Shown: positions 16,698-27,395, numbered from the stretch's first letter. The stretch: DNA of 41,395 nucleotides from Marinobacterium sp. xm-d-530 (GCA_949499045.1 CATEEE010000259.1:1-41395); one strand, 5' to 3'. The notes: a model not told the origin generated them from the sequence alone. Numbers and translations are program-made.

Positions 16698-17306
16698 TCA
16701 TATTTCCAAACAGTTACTCAATTGGATTAATTCTGCGACATTTTTGGCTTTCATTTTAGTCATAACCCGTGAGCGGTGAATTTCAACTGTTTTTGGGCTG
16801 ATTTTTAGTGACGCAGCGATGTCTCGATTGGATTTTCCATTCACTACCAACCCCATAACTTCAGCCTCACGTTTGCTAAGATTTTCAAACAGGTCGCGCA
16901 CTCTTTTGATCTCTGTGAGCCTATCGTAGTCTGTTTTCACAGAGCTCAAGGCTTTTTTAACCAGTCTAATAAGTACATCGCCGTCAAAAGGCTTTTCTAG
17001 GAAATCCATTGCACCCTGCTTCATAGCACTCACAGCCATTTGAATGTCACCGTGCCCTGAAATCACGATGATCGGAATGTTGATTCCTCTTTCAGCCATG
17101 ATCTGTTGCAGAGCTAATCCATTAATATCGGGCATGCGAACATCTAACAACATACACCCTAGGTTGCCGTCATAGTTTTCCAGAAAGTTTCGAGCGCTTG
17201 AAAAGCATCTAACTGTCTGGTTTGCAGATTCTAACAACCAGCTTATGGAATTTCTGAAGTCTTCATCATCATCGACGATGTATATTATGTTGTCTAGCTT
17301 GTTCAT
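16698..17306 (-). CDS. FixJ/LuxR-type response regulator
   Basis: A 202-residue two-component regulator. The receiver domain (1-120) has the acidic pocket Asp12-Asp13, the phosphoacceptor Asp55 in LLDVRMPD, Ser83 and Lys105 in FLEKPFD. The C-terminal LuxR-type helix-turn-helix (about 138-196) contains KREAEVMGLV, SNRDIAASL and KTVEIHRSRV. This arrangement matches FixJ, TodT and StyR, which activate transcription when phosphorylated. The histidine kinase gene lies two bases upstream, so the pair is surely cognate. Targets are unknown; the convergent acyl-CoA operon and the adjacent methyltransferase are the nearest candidates. Confidence 0.92.
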   Translation of the reverse strand: MNKLDNIIYIVDDDEDFRNSISWLLESANQTVRCFSSARNFLENYDGNLGCMLLDVRMPDINGLALQQIMAERGINIPIIVISGHGDIQMAVSAMKQGAMDFLEKPFDGDVLIRLVKKALSSVKTDYDRLTEIKRVRDLFENLSKREAEVMGLVVNGKSNRDIAASLKISPKTVEIHRSRVMTKMKAKNVAELIQLSNCLEI

Positions 17307-17308
17307 TC

Positions 17309-18820
17309 CTATTCTCGTAACGGTAGTTTGAGCGTGAAGCAGGTACCATTCTCCCCATCACTGTTAGCACAAAGTTGCCCACCGTGAGTTTCAATTATAG
17401 TTCTGGATATCGAAAGGCCCATTCCAAGGCCATTTGATTTAGAGGTGTGGAACGGGGTGAATAACTGTTCTAGGTCATCTTCACTTATACCACAACCTTG
17501 ATCCATTATGCGGACCACTAAATTCTTATCCTCTAAAGCTGTTTCAATATTAACGGGTCTTTGTGCCCTATCACAGTTACTGTAGGCTTCTATTGCGTTA
17601 CGAATTAAGTTGAGTAGAACTTGCTCAATTTGAATTTTATCAGCTAGAAGAGGGGGGATATTTTCGTCCAAATCAAATATGAATCGGATATTATGATCTA
17701 AGGCCTCCTGATAAAGGAATGTCGAAACTTCTTTACAACATTCATTTACGGAAAATTCAATTTGATTGTGCTCAGTTTTGGCTACGAAGGCTCGCATTCT
17801 TTTTATTATATCGGATGCTCGTTTCGCCTGGGCTGTGATCAGTTTCATTGATTGAGTGACTGTTTCGACAGGATCAGCCACACCTTCTTTTAATCGTATG
17901 GCAGTGCCATGGCAGTAATTCAGTATAGTTGCCAGAGGCTGATTCACTTCATGGGCCAATCCTGCTGCCATCTCACTAACTGACATCAATCTCGACATAT
18001 GGGCAATCTCAAGTTGATGTCTCTTTGCAGTCTCTTCAGCCCTCAACTTCAGCGTGATATCACGACCTATTATCGAGTAGTAATCGACTCTGTCATCTTC
18101 TCTTCGGTTTCTATGTGCAATAATTTCGCGAATTTCAGCTACATGATCTTGGTCATCCGATAATTCCATTGGAATACTTCCGTACCATACGCCATGGTCA
18201 AAAGCATGCTGCAATGCATCGCGAACTAGTGAATGGTAAATTTCTGGAGTGAAAAGTTCTGAAAGATAATAGCTTACAGGCGTCTCTTGCTCGGTACCCA
18301 GAGTATGATAAGCAGACTCATTCAAATAGGTGAGTTTATGTGTTTCATGGTTGCAGAACATGATCATGTCTGAGGAAGCTTCTACGACTCTAGCCAAGCG
18401 AGCCATGGCCTGTTGTATTTCTTCTCGCTCAGTTACATCCCTAGAAACACAAATTATTTCAATGGGTTTACCTGAAGAATCACGAATAACTCGACTGGTT
18501 GTCTCTAGCCAAATGAAATGTCCTGCTTTATGACGGTAGCGATAAACATTACTGTACATTCCTTCACGGTAACGGACACTCTCATCACGCTTGGATAGGT
18601 TGTCTGCATCATCAGGATGAAATGCAGCGTAACCTGAGGTTCCTATAATTTCGTCGGGGGTGTATCCAAGCACTCTTTCAACGGCAGGGTTTACATCAAT
18701 GTATGTCCACTCTTGTGACGTTGTATGTCGAGAGATCATATCGGTTGATTGCTCTGCAAGTAGACGATATCGATCAGCGTCTTCGCGGCAATTTTGTAGG
18801 TCGTCGATAGGTTTGTTCAT
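17309..18820 (-). CDS. PAS-domain sensor histidine kinase
   Basis: A 503-residue, apparently soluble histidine kinase. Two PAS domains (about 15-130 and 140-258) precede a HisKA dimerisation domain with phosphoacceptor His290 in GLAHEVNQPLA and a HATPase domain with N box (LIRNAIEAY), G1 (DQGCGIS) and G2 (GLGMGLSI). No transmembrane segment is evident, so it should sense a cytoplasmic signal; the PAS domains lack an obvious FixL heme signature. It overlaps the methyltransferase stop by four bases and is followed two bases later by its response regulator. The ligand is unknown. Confidence 0.92.
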   Translation of the reverse strand: MNKPIDDLQNCREDADRYRLLAEQSTDMISRHTTSQEWTYIDVNPAVERVLGYTPDEIIGTSGYAAFHPDDADNLSKRDESVRYREGMYSNVYRYRHKAGHFIWLETTSRVIRDSSGKPIEIICVSRDVTEREEIQQAMARLARVVEASSDMIMFCNHETHKLTYLNESAYHTLGTEQETPVSYYLSELFTPEIYHSLVRDALQHAFDHGVWYGSIPMELSDDQDHVAEIREIIAHRNRREDDRVDYYSIIGRDITLKLRAEETAKRHQLEIAHMSRLMSVSEMAAGLAHEVNQPLATILNYCHGTAIRLKEGVADPVETVTQSMKLITAQAKRASDIIKRMRAFVAKTEHNQIEFSVNECCKEVSTFLYQEALDHNIRFIFDLDENIPPLLADKIQIEQVLLNLIRNAIEAYSNCDRAQRPVNIETALEDKNLVVRIMDQGCGISEDDLEQLFTPFHTSKSNGLGMGLSISRTIIETHGGQLCANSDGENGTCFTLKLPLRE

Positions 18821-19641
18821 CTTGCCCTTGCTAATATCTCTACAACGCGAACTGCGTCATTGGCGATATTTAACACAATATTCTTTCCCATTACTAAAAA
18901 ATCTGGACCAAAAATCATTGTCGGTGCAAGTTTCGCAGTTTGCTGTTTTGCTGTTGCCTCTTTATTAACTTGTCTTTGACGCCAATTTAGCGCCTCTGTT
19001 GTCCAATCCTCCAAAGAGTGAATATTAAACCCGCCTGTATTTAGCAGTTCCGTCATCTCTTCGACACCGATCAAATGAGATGTTGAGTGAGACCTTGCCC
19101 AAGGTACGGGGTAGACCATGAGATCAGGACGGGTACCTGAAAAAATTTCGTGCATCAGAAGGTAACCTTCAGAGCGCAACAACCGCTTGCACTCTCTAAG
19201 AAGAGCTTGAGTATCGGGTATATTTAGTAACGAATGCTGAAACAGAATTAAATCGAAACTTGAGTCCTTAAAGGGTAGAGCACTGGCATCAGCCGTTAAT
19301 ACTCGACCATTAAACTTGCCCTCGGCTAAATTAGCTAACTCGCGGTTGAGGCGATTGAACTCGTGACAGACATCTATGCCAGTGACTTCGATTATTCCAA
19401 ATGACTCCATCTGCCGCATAAATCCCCCTAAACCTGATCCTATCTCCAGAACTGTTAGTGGATTCAAGGGTTTGAGACGTTCTAATAATCGTTTGGAGGC
19501 GCCTAAGCCGCCAACGTGTAATTGATCAATTGGTGCAAGCTGATAGTCTTCAGCACCATCGATGAAGTGTTCACGAATTTGCCTGATGATTAACTCAACA
19601 TCTAGCTGGTTCTGGTAGTGATTTTGAATTGTTGTAGACAT
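18817..19641 (-). CDS. Class I SAM-dependent methyltransferase
   Basis: A 274-residue protein with a Rossmann-type methyltransferase core: motif I VLEIGSGLGGF at about 64-74, an acidic motif II in TGIDVCHEF, TADASALPF, and FDLILFQHSLLNI, then the LLRSEGYLLMHEI strand usual in UbiE/Methyltransf_11 proteins. The C-terminal 60 residues have no recognised features. The substrate cannot be told. It heads a minus-strand unit with the PAS kinase and FixJ-type regulator: its end overlaps the kinase start by four bases (ATGA), implying translational coupling. Such a methyltransferase-kinase-regulator set is uncommon and might make or modify the signal sensed by the kinase (speculation). Confidence 0.85.
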   Translation of the reverse strand: MSTTIQNHYQNQLDVELIIRQIREHFIDGAEDYQLAPIDQLHVGGLGASKRLLERLKPLNPLTVLEIGSGLGGFMRQMESFGIIEVTGIDVCHEFNRLNRELANLAEGKFNGRVLTADASALPFKDSSFDLILFQHSLLNIPDTQALLRECKRLLRSEGYLLMHEIFSGTRPDLMVYPVPWARSHSTSHLIGVEEMTELLNTGGFNIHSLEDWTTEALNWRQRQVNKEATAKQQTAKLAPTMIFGPDFLVMGKNIVLNIANDAVRVVEILARAR

Positions 19642-19657
19642 CTTGACCTTAAATGAA

Positions 19658-19680
19658 AAGGGGAGTGTTAAACTCCCCTT
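19658..19680 (-). terminator. Intrinsic terminator after the liu operon
   Basis: AAGGGGAGT (19658-19666) and ACTCCCCTT (19672-19680) form a perfect 9-bp stem with a five-base loop. Read on the minus strand the stem is followed by a T-rich tract (TTCATTT). It lies 8 bases after the stop of the acyl-CoA ligase and 16 bases before the methyltransferase start, so it should end or attenuate the leucine operon before the methyltransferase/kinase/regulator unit. Confidence 0.8.
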
Positions 19681-19688
19681 ATTCTCTA

Positions 19689-21380
19689 TTATTCTTTGTC
19701 GAGTCTCAGCTCGCTTATAGAAATTTCTCTCATTTTGAATTTTTGAATCTTCCCAGTAACTGTCATGGGAAAACTATCGGTGAATTTAAAGTGCTTTGGA
19801 ATCTTAAAGTGAGTGATCTGTCCTTTGCAGAACTCTTTTAGATCCTCGGCACTGACTTCAGGTGCTCCCGAGGTGAGTTTGACCCAGGCAACAAGTTCTT
19901 CACCAAAACGCTTGTCGGGTACTCCGATCACTTGCACGTCGGAGATATGTGGGTACGTATAAAGAAATTCTTCTATCTCTTTTGGATAGATGTTTTCGCC
20001 GCCACGTATAACCATGTCTTTGATACGGCCTACAATTTGTATGTAACCTTTATCGTCCATGATGGCCAAATCGCCTGTGTGCATCCAGCGAGCAGCATCA
20101 ATCGCTTTTTCTGTTGCTTCTGGGTTGTTCCAGTATCCAAGCATTACACTGTAACCACGGGTACAAAGTTCACCAATTTCACCACGATTGACTACTTGGC
20201 CTGTCGATGGGTCGACTAATTTGGTTTCAAGGTGTGGCTGAGTTCGGCCAACGGTAGTTACCTGCTTATCAAAAGGATCATCGGCCGCCGTTTGAGTAGA
20301 GACTGGACTGGTTTCGGTCATCCCATACGCGATTTGAACTTCTTTCATGTGCATTTTTGAATTGACCGCTTTCATGACCTCAGCAGGACAGATAGAGCCC
20401 GCCATAATACCGGTACGCAATGAAGAGACATCGTATTTTTCGAAGTCGGGATGTTCAAGTTCTGCAATAAACATAGTTGGTACACCGTACAGAGCTGTTG
20501 CACGTTCTGCTTCAACTGTTTCTAGCACTGATTGAGGTTCAAATGCATCCGAAGGATAAATCATGGTGGCGCCATGAGTAACACAACCCAGATTGCCCAT
20601 TACCATTCCGAAACAATGGTAAAGTGGAACAGGGATCACCATGCGATCTTGATCAGTCAGATTCATTGACTCAGCAACAAAAAACCCATTGTTAAGGATA
20701 TTGTGGTGAGAAAGTGTGGCTCCTTTAGGGAACCCTGTGGTACCGGAGGTGTACTGAATATTAATTGCATCATCCGCTTGTAGTTTCGACTGGATTGATT
20801 CTAAATGTTCAGTGGTAATCCCTGACCCAAGCTCTATGAAATCGTTCCAACGCCACATTCCGGCATGCTTCTTGTCATCTAAATTGATGATCCCCTTAAG
20901 GTGTTTTAACTTGATTGACTCAAGCTCACCTGTTGCAGTGTGCTCAAGTTCGGGTGCTAACTCGTACAGCATCCCGCGATAGTCTGAGCTCTTAAATGAG
21001 TCGGCCGTTACCAAGTAATTTGCCTCTGATTGATTCAGTGCATACTCAAGCTCGTGTAGTCGATAGGCAGGATTGATATTGACAAGGATAGCGCCGACCT
21101 TTGCAGTTGCGAATTGAGTAACGGTCCACTCAGCACAGTTTGGTGACCACATTCCGACCCGATCACCCCGTTTAACTCCGATTGCGATAAGTGCTTTAGC
21201 AGCCTGTTCGACTTTTTTAGCAAGTTCGGAATAGGTCCATCGGATGTTTTGATGGCGCACAATTAGCGCATCGTTATCAGCGAAACGATGAGCAATTTCA
21301 TCAAACTTATCACCTATCGTACAACCCAGTAGTGGTGTTGTTGAGATGCCATTAGTGTAGCTTAGGTTTATTGTTTTCAT
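19689..21380 (-). CDS. AMP-forming medium/branched-chain acyl-CoA ligase (ACSF2-like)
   Basis: A 563-residue acyl-CoA synthetase. Adenylation motifs are [44 protein letters not shown] and the terminal catalytic lysine in VTGKIQKF. The overall pattern, including the NILNNGFF and [12 protein letters not shown] segments, fits the ACSF2-like branch that activates medium-chain fatty acids. As the last gene of the liu operon it probably activates isovalerate or related acids so that they can enter LiuA. A terminator follows directly. It is a different subgroup from the ligases at 3296, 14614 and 36480. Confidence 0.88.
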   Translation of the reverse strand: MKTINLSYTNGISTTPLLGCTIGDKFDEIAHRFADNDALIVRHQNIRWTYSELAKKVEQAAKALIAIGVKRGDRVGMWSPNCAEWTVTQFATAKVGAILVNINPAYRLHELEYALNQSEANYLVTADSFKSSDYRGMLYELAPELEHTATGELESIKLKHLKGIINLDDKKHAGMWRWNDFIELGSGITTEHLESIQSKLQADDAINIQYTSGTTGFPKGATLSHHNILNNGFFVAESMNLTDQDRMVIPVPLYHCFGMVMGNLGCVTHGATMIYPSDAFEPQSVLETVEAERATALYGVPTMFIAELEHPDFEKYDVSSLRTGIMAGSICPAEVMKAVNSKMHMKEVQIAYGMTETSPVSTQTAADDPFDKQVTTVGRTQPHLETKLVDPSTGQVVNRGEIGELCTRGYSVMLGYWNNPEATEKAIDAARWMHTGDLAIMDDKGYIQIVGRIKDMVIRGGENIYPKEIEEFLYTYPHISDVQVIGVPDKRFGEELVAWVKLTSGAPEVSAEDLKEFCKGQITHFKIPKHFKFTDSFPMTVTGKIQKFKMREISISELRLDKE

Positions 21381-21412
21381 TCCTTAGCTCCTTACATTAG
21401 AGATTATTAAAA

Positions 21413-21997
21413 TTATGATCGATTTTGTGAGTGATACTCTAGATTGGGCTGCATATCGACTGCGCTTGCAACACGGTTGGTCATGTTATAAAACCCCGCT
21501 ACATTGGCTATGTCCCAAATATCTTGATCGCTAAAACCCACATTGCGAAGAGCCTGACGGTCAGACTCGTTAATTGTATGTGGTGACTCCGTCATTTTTA
21601 CTGCAAAATCAAGCATTGCTCTTTGCCTCTCTAATAGCTCCGCTGAACGGTAATTCATAACCAATAACTCACCCAGCGTTGGATCCCCAGAGTATTCTCG
21701 CACAGCTGCACCGTGTGCTACTTGGCAGTAGTAGCATCTATTCGATGATGAGACGGCAACGGCAATCATCTCTTTTTCTAGTTGTGAGATACCGCTCTCA
21801 CCGAACATTAGTTCATTATAAATACGAGAAAAGACATCTATTTGGCTTGTTCTGTGGCTGTAGGCTTTAAGTACATTTGGCACCATGCCTAGTTTTTCAT
21901 CACAAATATTAAAGTACTTTTGAACATGATCAGGTAGCTCCTCAAGCTTAGGAATTCCTAAATCAAGTGCGGTTATATATTTTGGTTGAGCGCTCAT
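21413..21997 (-). CDS. Peroxidase-related AhpD-like protein
   Basis: A 194-residue alkylhydroperoxidase D-like (carboxymuconolactone decarboxylase fold) protein. The redox motif is Cys88-Tyr-Tyr-Cys91 with His95 following (CYYCQVAH), and the N-terminal extension (VQKYFNICDEKLGMVPNV) is that of the 'uncharacterised peroxidase-related' group. These proteins can reduce peroxides through a CxxC couple, but few have been tested. It lies 14 bases after liuE and 32 before the ligase, inside the leucine operon, so it is probably co-expressed with flavin-dependent LiuA, a potential peroxide source (inference). Confidence 0.85.
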   Translation of the reverse strand: MSAQPKYITALDLGIPKLEELPDHVQKYFNICDEKLGMVPNVLKAYSHRTSQIDVFSRIYNELMFGESGISQLEKEMIAVAVSSSNRCYYCQVAHGAAVREYSGDPTLGELLVMNYRSAELLERQRAMLDFAVKMTESPHTINESDRQALRNVGFSDQDIWDIANVAGFYNMTNRVASAVDMQPNLEYHSQNRS

Positions 21998-22011
21998 GGT
22001 ATTTGCTCCAA

Positions 22012-22920
22012 TTATGCTTGATTGTCGCCCATCGCAATGGCGACCTTTGAATTATTATTTTTACCTAGTTTTTCTGAAATCCAGTGACTTGTTTTTACTA
22101 AATTCTTGAGGTTAACCCCGGTCTCAATACCTAGACCTTCTAGTAAGTAAACAACATCTTCAGTAGCAACATTACCTGATGCACCTTTTGCGTAAGGGCA
22201 TCCACCAAGTCCGGCTACAGAGCTGTCTACAACAGTTATGCCCTCCTCAAGCGCAGAATAAATGTTTGCTATAGCTTGCCCATATGTATCATGAAAATGG
22301 ACTGCAAGTTGTTTAGTTGGTACGACTGATGAAACCGCCTCCAACATAGTTTTAACTTTTTGGGGAGTGCCGATACCAATGGTGTCTCCCAACGATATTT
22401 CGTAACACCCCATATCAAGCATCTGCTTTGCAACTGCAGCAACCTGTTTAGGCGATATATCGCCGGCGTACGGACACCCTATGACAGTTGAAACGTAGCC
22501 TCGTACTGGGATTCCAGCAGATTGAGCTTTTTCAATCACAGGTATAAACCGATCAAGACTTTCGCTAATTGAACAGTTGATGTTCTTTTTGGTGAATGCT
22601 TCTGAAGCTGCGCTAAACACGGCGACTTCACTAGCTTGCGCTTTTATTGCGCCTTTTATGCCAACCAAGTTAGGAGTTAGCGCTGAGTAGGTCACACCCT
22701 CCTTGCGCTTAATACCACTCATAACTTCAGTAGCATCTGCCATCTGTGGTACCCATTTCGGTGAAACGAAACTTGCAGCTTCAATATGGGTGAGACCAGC
22801 ATTTCCTAGTGAATCTATTAGTTCAATCTTAATATCGGTGTTAATGAATTCACCCCTTTCGTTTTGAAGTCCATCTCTAGGCCCGACCTCAACGATTCTT
22901 ACAGATTTGGGTAATTTCAT
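22012..22920 (-). CDS. liuE: Hydroxymethylglutaryl-CoA lyase
   Basis: A 302-residue HMGL-like TIM-barrel enzyme that splits 3-hydroxy-3-methylglutaryl-CoA into acetyl-CoA and acetoacetate, the last leucine-specific step. Diagnostic segments are [10 protein letters not shown] near residue 12, [19 protein letters not shown] with metal-binding histidines, and [14 protein letters not shown] with the catalytic cysteine. Length is normal. The start ATG overlaps the stop of liuD by four bases, indicating translational coupling. The acetoacetate produced can be used by the acetoacetyl-CoA synthetase at 36480. Confidence 0.95.
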   Translation of the reverse strand: MKLPKSVRIVEVGPRDGLQNERGEFINTDIKIELIDSLGNAGLTHIEAASFVSPKWVPQMADATEVMSGIKRKEGVTYSALTPNLVGIKGAIKAQASEVAVFSAASEAFTKKNINCSISESLDRFIPVIEKAQSAGIPVRGYVSTVIGCPYAGDISPKQVAAVAKQMLDMGCYEISLGDTIGIGTPQKVKTMLEAVSSVVPTKQLAVHFHDTYGQAIANIYSALEEGITVVDSSVAGLGGCPYAKGASGNVATEDVVYLLEGLGIETGVNLKNLVKTSHWISEKLGKNNNSKVAIAMGDNQA

Positions 22921-24914
22921 GATGCTTCGTCCTCGATAAGAGGCTCTATCTCAATAAGATCAGCCCCTTCACTCACCATGTCACCATTAGAATAAAAAAT
23001 TGAGCTTACCTTGCCGTCGCACGTTGCGGAAATTGTATGCTCCATTTTCATGGCTTCCATAATCACAAGCGTTTGTCCGGCCGAGACCTCTTGACCAGCT
23101 TCGACTAGAACGGCCACTACCGCGCCGTTCATTGGTGCTGATAGTGATCCTTCATTGTTCACACTTGTATCAGTAAACGTCTGGCGGTGGCGAATGCATT
23201 CAAACTGCTCGCCTTGATAAAATAGCGAAAGTTTGTCGCCTTCTAAATTGCCGTGAATAGAAAGTTTATGACCATCTATTACAAGAGAAAGAAGATCTCC
23301 AGATAGACTAGCTTTTACTTCATAATGGATATCACCGAGACTGATCCGATAGTAACTCTCAACCTCAAGTACATTAAGTTGATAGTGTTTATCATCAACT
23401 ATTAAGGTAATTGGGCGTGAGTAAGAAGAGTTCAAACGCCAGCTGTTCGTTGAGCTGAAAGGGGAGTACTGGTCTCCAGAAATGAATGACTCTCCTCGTT
23501 CAATTTCACTAAAGAAAGCTGAGGCAATTACTAGTAATCGATTTTTATCAGCTGATTCTGATTTGAAAATTAGTTTTTCGTGTTTTTCGATGAATCCTGT
23601 GTCTAATTCACATCCCCTAAATGGAGTCGAATCTGCAAGTGCATGAAGAAATTGGGTGTTAGTTTTAACACCTGAAATACGATATTCTTCAAGTGCTTGT
23701 ACCATACGATCAATTGCTTTTTCCCTACTTTCATCCCATACAATTAGTTTTGCAATCATCGGATCGTAATAGATGCTGACTTCGTCGCCTTCTACCACAC
23801 CGGTGTCTACTCGGACATGGTTGCTCTCTTCAGGCGTTCTCAGATAGTTCAGTGTACCTGTTGCTGGAAGGAAGTCATTCTCTGGGTCTTCAGCATATAT
23901 ACGAGCCTCAAGTGCGTGCCCTTTGATTGTTAACTCACTTTGAGCAAGAGGAAGTGCTTCGCCACTGGCTATTCGTATTTGCCATTCGACTAGGTCTAGT
24001 CCCGTAATCATTTCTGTTACTGGATGTTCTACTTGCAGACGTGTATTCATCTCCATGAAATAAAAAGATCCATCAACGTCATACAGAAATTCAACCGTAC
24101 CGGCACCAACGTAATTAATGGCCTGAGCAGCTCGAACAGCGGCCTCACCCATTGCACGCCTAGTCTCATCTGATAGCCCAGGAGCTGGTGCTTCCTCGAT
24201 CACTTTTTGATGGCGTCTCTGTACGGAGCAATCCCGCTCAGCAAGGTAAATCGAATGACCTAATTGATCACAAAATACTTGAATTTCAACATGGCGAGGT
24301 TGTGTTAGATAACGCTCTATTAGCATGTCCGGATTGCCAAATGCGTTTTGCGCTTCTCGGCGAGCAGACTGCAAAGCACTATCAAACTCTTCTATTGAAT
24401 TAACTACGCGCATTCCTTTTCCGCCGCCACCAGCAATGGCTTTAAGAAGCTGTGGATAACCACAACGCTCTGACTTCTGGCGTAGCAACTCGGGTGATTG
24501 GTCTTCGCCATGATAACCAGGAACCAATGGCACACCGGCGTCTTCCATAATCGCTTTTGCAGCTGATTTGGAGCCCATTGCGGCAATAGCGGACGAAGGA
24601 GGGCCTATAAAGGTTATTCCCTGTGCTTCAAGAGCTTCAGCGAAAGACGTATTTTCAGATAAGAAACCATAACCTGGGTGAACAGCTTGTGCTCCTGAAC
24701 GCTTACAGATCTCAATAATTGCATCTGCGCGTAAATAGCTCTCTGAACTCGGTGCAGGGCCAAGAAGAAAAGCTTCATCTGCCATCGATACGTGTCGCGC
24801 ATTCGCGTCTGCTTCTGAGTAAACCGCAACACACTTTATGCCCAAACGATGAGCTGTCTGAATAACTCGGCATGCTATCTCGCCACGGTTTGCGATAAGT
24901 ATTTTGTTGAACAT
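22917..24914 (-). CDS. liuD: Methylcrotonyl-CoA carboxylase, biotin-carrying alpha subunit
   Basis: A 665-residue biotin-dependent carboxylase subunit. Residues 1 to about 445 form the biotin carboxylase domain ([10 protein letters not shown], the glycine-rich ATP loop [24 protein letters not shown]). A middle linker/BT domain follows, and the C-terminal biotinyl domain carries the acceptor lysine at 623 in EAMKME. It carboxylates biotin for LiuB in conversion of 3-methylcrotonyl-CoA to 3-methylglutaconyl-CoA. Alone it could be confused with propionyl- or geranyl-CoA carboxylase, but the liuA-B-C-D-E context decides. It starts one base after the liuC stop. Confidence 0.93.
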   Translation of the reverse strand: MFNKILIANRGEIACRVIQTAHRLGIKCVAVYSEADANARHVSMADEAFLLGPAPSSESYLRADAIIEICKRSGAQAVHPGYGFLSENTSFAEALEAQGITFIGPPSSAIAAMGSKSAAKAIMEDAGVPLVPGYHGEDQSPELLRQKSERCGYPQLLKAIAGGGGKGMRVVNSIEEFDSALQSARREAQNAFGNPDMLIERYLTQPRHVEIQVFCDQLGHSIYLAERDCSVQRRHQKVIEEAPAPGLSDETRRAMGEAAVRAAQAINYVGAGTVEFLYDVDGSFYFMEMNTRLQVEHPVTEMITGLDLVEWQIRIASGEALPLAQSELTIKGHALEARIYAEDPENDFLPATGTLNYLRTPEESNHVRVDTGVVEGDEVSIYYDPMIAKLIVWDESREKAIDRMVQALEEYRISGVKTNTQFLHALADSTPFRGCELDTGFIEKHEKLIFKSESADKNRLLVIASAFFSEIERGESFISGDQYSPFSSTNSWRLNSSYSRPITLIVDDKHYQLNVLEVESYYRISLGDIHYEVKASLSGDLLSLVIDGHKLSIHGNLEGDKLSLFYQGEQFECIRHRQTFTDTSVNNEGSLSAPMNGAVVAVLVEAGQEVSAGQTLVIMEAMKMEHTISATCDGKVSSIFYSNGDMVSEGADLIEIEPLIEDEAS

Positions 24915-25715
24915 CTAGCGTTCCTCCTGGATCCAGTTCGGTTGGCGCTTTTCAAGGAAGGCTGAAAGGCCTTCTTGGCCTTCTGGGCTAACACGAATCT
25001 CTGCAATGCGACGAGCCGTATCATCTATGAGAGATTCATTTATTTCTGTTCCACTAACTTTAAAGATTAACTGCTTGGCTGCATTCATTCCCTGAGGACT
25101 GTTCGTGGCTAATAGGTCTAAATATTTTTTCAATGCCAATTCAAACAATGAAGTGTCAGCGACAATCTCATGTACTAATCCAAAATTCATTGCTTCAACG
25201 GAACTAAATGATTCTGCAGTTAAGAAGAAGCGTCTTGCTTGTCTCTCGCCGATCGCACGAACAACATAAGGAGAGATAACAGCTGGGATTAATCCTATTT
25301 TCACCTCGCTTAAACAAAAACGACTTCTTTTTTCGGCGATAACAATGTCACAACACGCCGCTAAACCCACAGCACCGCCAAAAGCAGCTCCTTGAACAAG
25401 GCAAATTGTTGGTTTGGAGAAATTATTTAAGCGCCGCATTAGTTCAGCGAGGCGACCGGCATCAAGGAGGTTCTCGTCATAACTGTTTTCAGCTATTTTT
25501 TTCATCCAATTAAGATCCGCACCGGCAGAAAAATTCTTACCTTTGGATCTGAGCACTAGCACGCGAACATCAGGATCTTTTTCGGCATCATCAAGCCAAA
25601 TGATCATTTGCTCTATGATGGTGTCATCAAATGCGTTGTGAACTTCAGGACGATTGATGACGATATGTGCGCACCCAGCCTTAGTTTTTTCTAAGAGCAC
25701 AAAAGATTCAGACAT
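24915..25715 (-). CDS. liuC: Methylglutaconyl-CoA hydratase
   Basis: A 266-residue crotonase that hydrates 3-methylglutaconyl-CoA to HMG-CoA. Oxyanion segments FSAGADLNWM and QGAAFGGAVG are present. Of the two classical glutamates, Glu137 (in CLSEVKIGLIP) is kept while the first is Gly117, and the IPAVISPYV segment follows; I recall the same pattern in other bacterial LiuC proteins, so it is not a defect. It sits between liuB (nine bases upstream) and liuD (adjacent), the usual liu gene order. Confidence 0.92.
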   Translation of the reverse strand: MSESFVLLEKTKAGCAHIVINRPEVHNAFDDTIIEQMIIWLDDAEKDPDVRVLVLRSKGKNFSAGADLNWMKKIAENSYDENLLDAGRLAELMRRLNNFSKPTICLVQGAAFGGAVGLAACCDIVIAEKRSRFCLSEVKIGLIPAVISPYVVRAIGERQARRFFLTAESFSSVEAMNFGLVHEIVADTSLFELALKKYLDLLATNSPQGMNAAKQLIFKVSGTEINESLIDDTARRIAEIRVSPEGQEGLSAFLEKRQPNWIQEER

Positions 25716-25724
25716 ATAACCCCC

Positions 25725-27332
25725 TTACATGCGGAATACGCCGAACTTCGTGTCCGGAATTGGTTTATTGAGTGCGGCAGATAATCCCATCGCAAGCACT
25801 TCACGAGTTTGTGCTGGGTCTATTACTCCATCGTCCCATAGTCGAGCGCTAGCATAATATGGGTGCCCCTGACGCTCGTAAGTGTCCGAAACAGGCTTTT
25901 TGAACTTAGCTTCTTCCTCAGCAGACCAAGATTCCCCTTGGCGTTCTAAACCATCTCTTTTAACCGTTGCAAGAACGCCAGCTGCTTGCTCGCCGCCCAT
26001 TACAGATATGCGAGCGTTTGGCCACATCCATAAGAAGTTTGGATCGTATGCTCGGCCGCACATTCCATAGTTACCGGCACCAAATGAGCCCCCTATTAAA
26101 ACCGTAAGTTTGGGGACATCAGCACAAGCAACTGCAGTCACGAGTTTCGCTCCATGTTTAGCAATACCCTCCGATTCACTTTTTTGTCCGACCATAAATC
26201 CAGTTATATTTTGCAAAAAGATAAGAGGGATTTTTCTCTGACAACATAACTCGATAAAATGAGCGCCTTTCTGGGCTGAATCACTGAATAAGATACCGTT
26301 GTTGGCTAAGATGCCTACTGGATACCCGTGAATGCGAGCAAATCCCGTTATGAGCGTTGTGCCATAAAGCTTTTTGAATTCATCGAATTCAGAACTATCC
26401 ACGATACGAGCAATAACTTCGCGAACATCGAATGGTTTTTTTAGATCAGTTCCAACAATGCCGTATATGTCATTTACATCGTAAATCGGTGCTTTTGGTG
26501 CTTGAATATCCCCGCAAATCTGCTTACGACGGTTTAGGTTTGCAACACAGGTGCGTGCAATCTGCAGAGCGTGTGCGTCATTTTCAGCATAGTGGTCAGC
26601 TACGCCTGAAATTTTACAGTGAACATCGGCACCACCAAGATCCTCAGCGCTCACTTCTTCCCCTGTGGCAGCTTTTACAAGGGGGGGGCCAGCAAGGAAA
26701 ATAGTACCCTGATTTCGAACAATAATTGATTCATCCGCCATTGCAGGGACATAAGCACCGCCAGCAGTACACAGACCCATCACAACAGCAATCTGAGGTA
26801 TGCCTTTTGCAGACATTCTGGCCTGATTAAAGAATATGCGTCCGAAATGGTCACGATCAGGAAATACCTGATCTTGTTGGGGTAAGTTCGCCCCACCGGA
26901 GTCGACAAGGTAGACACAAGGTAAATTGTTTTGTTCAGCAATTTCTTGAGCACGCAAATGCTTTTTAACTGTCAGAGGGAAGTATGTCCCACCTTTAACT
27001 GTCGCATCATTAGCGATGATCATGCATTCCTGGCCGCTAACCCGGCCAATGCCAGTAATAATGCCCGCAGCGGGTACTTTATCGTCGTAAACTTCATACG
27101 CTGCCAGTTGTGATAACTCTAGAAAGGGTGAACCTTCATCCAGTAGAGCGTTTATTCGATCTCGTGGAAGCAACTTGCCGCGTGAAAGATGGCGCTCTTG
27201 ATATTTTGCACCACCTCCTTGTTCGATCAGCGTCACTTTTTTTCTGAGATCATTGACTGCATCGGTCATGCTTGCCTTGTTCTGAATAAATTCATCGGCC
27301 CGCTTGTTCACTTTGCTTTGTAAAATCGGCAT
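25725..27332 (-). CDS. liuB: Methylcrotonyl-CoA carboxylase, carboxyltransferase beta subunit
   Basis: A 535-residue carboxyltransferase subunit that moves CO2 from carboxybiotin on LiuD to 3-methylcrotonyl-CoA. It has the double crotonase-like architecture: N-terminal half with [13 protein letters not shown] and [14 protein letters not shown]-terminal half with [13 protein letters not shown] and [16 protein letters not shown], all characteristic of MCC-beta. Length is standard. It follows liuA after 63 bases, the widest gap in the operon, which contains a small hairpin. Confidence 0.95.
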   Translation of the reverse strand: MPILQSKVNKRADEFIQNKASMTDAVNDLRKKVTLIEQGGGAKYQERHLSRGKLLPRDRINALLDEGSPFLELSQLAAYEVYDDKVPAAGIITGIGRVSGQECMIIANDATVKGGTYFPLTVKKHLRAQEIAEQNNLPCVYLVDSGGANLPQQDQVFPDRDHFGRIFFNQARMSAKGIPQIAVVMGLCTAGGAYVPAMADESIIVRNQGTIFLAGPPLVKAATGEEVSAEDLGGADVHCKISGVADHYAENDAHALQIARTCVANLNRRKQICGDIQAPKAPIYDVNDIYGIVGTDLKKPFDVREVIARIVDSSEFDEFKKLYGTTLITGFARIHGYPVGILANNGILFSDSAQKGAHFIELCCQRKIPLIFLQNITGFMVGQKSESEGIAKHGAKLVTAVACADVPKLTVLIGGSFGAGNYGMCGRAYDPNFLWMWPNARISVMGGEQAAGVLATVKRDGLERQGESWSAEEEAKFKKPVSDTYERQGHPYYASARLWDDGVIDPAQTREVLAMGLSAALNKPIPDTKFGVFRM

Positions 27333-27355
27333 AAACTGTTCCTTAAAACTGATAT

Positions 27356-27372
27356 CACTTTCTGAGAAAGTG
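27356..27372. other. Small hairpin between liuA and liuB
   Basis: CACTTTC (27356-27362) pairs with GAAAGTG (27366-27372) around a three-base loop, in the 63-base gap between liuA and liuB. There is no T-run, so it is not an obvious terminator. It may influence mRNA processing or the liuA/liuB ratio, or be chance. Confidence 0.35.
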
Positions 27373-27395
27373 GTTTGTCAATTTCCCATATTTAG

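Noticed and set aside
17309-18820. Oxygen-sensing FixL identity for the PAS kinase
   Set aside because: The FixJ-type partner suggested it, but no heme-binding PAS signature is evident, so only a generic PAS kinase call is justified.
24915-25715. LiuC as a catalytically dead crotonase because of Gly117
   Set aside because: Other bacterial LiuC proteins, as I recall them, share this Gly and the second Glu; it is the family state.
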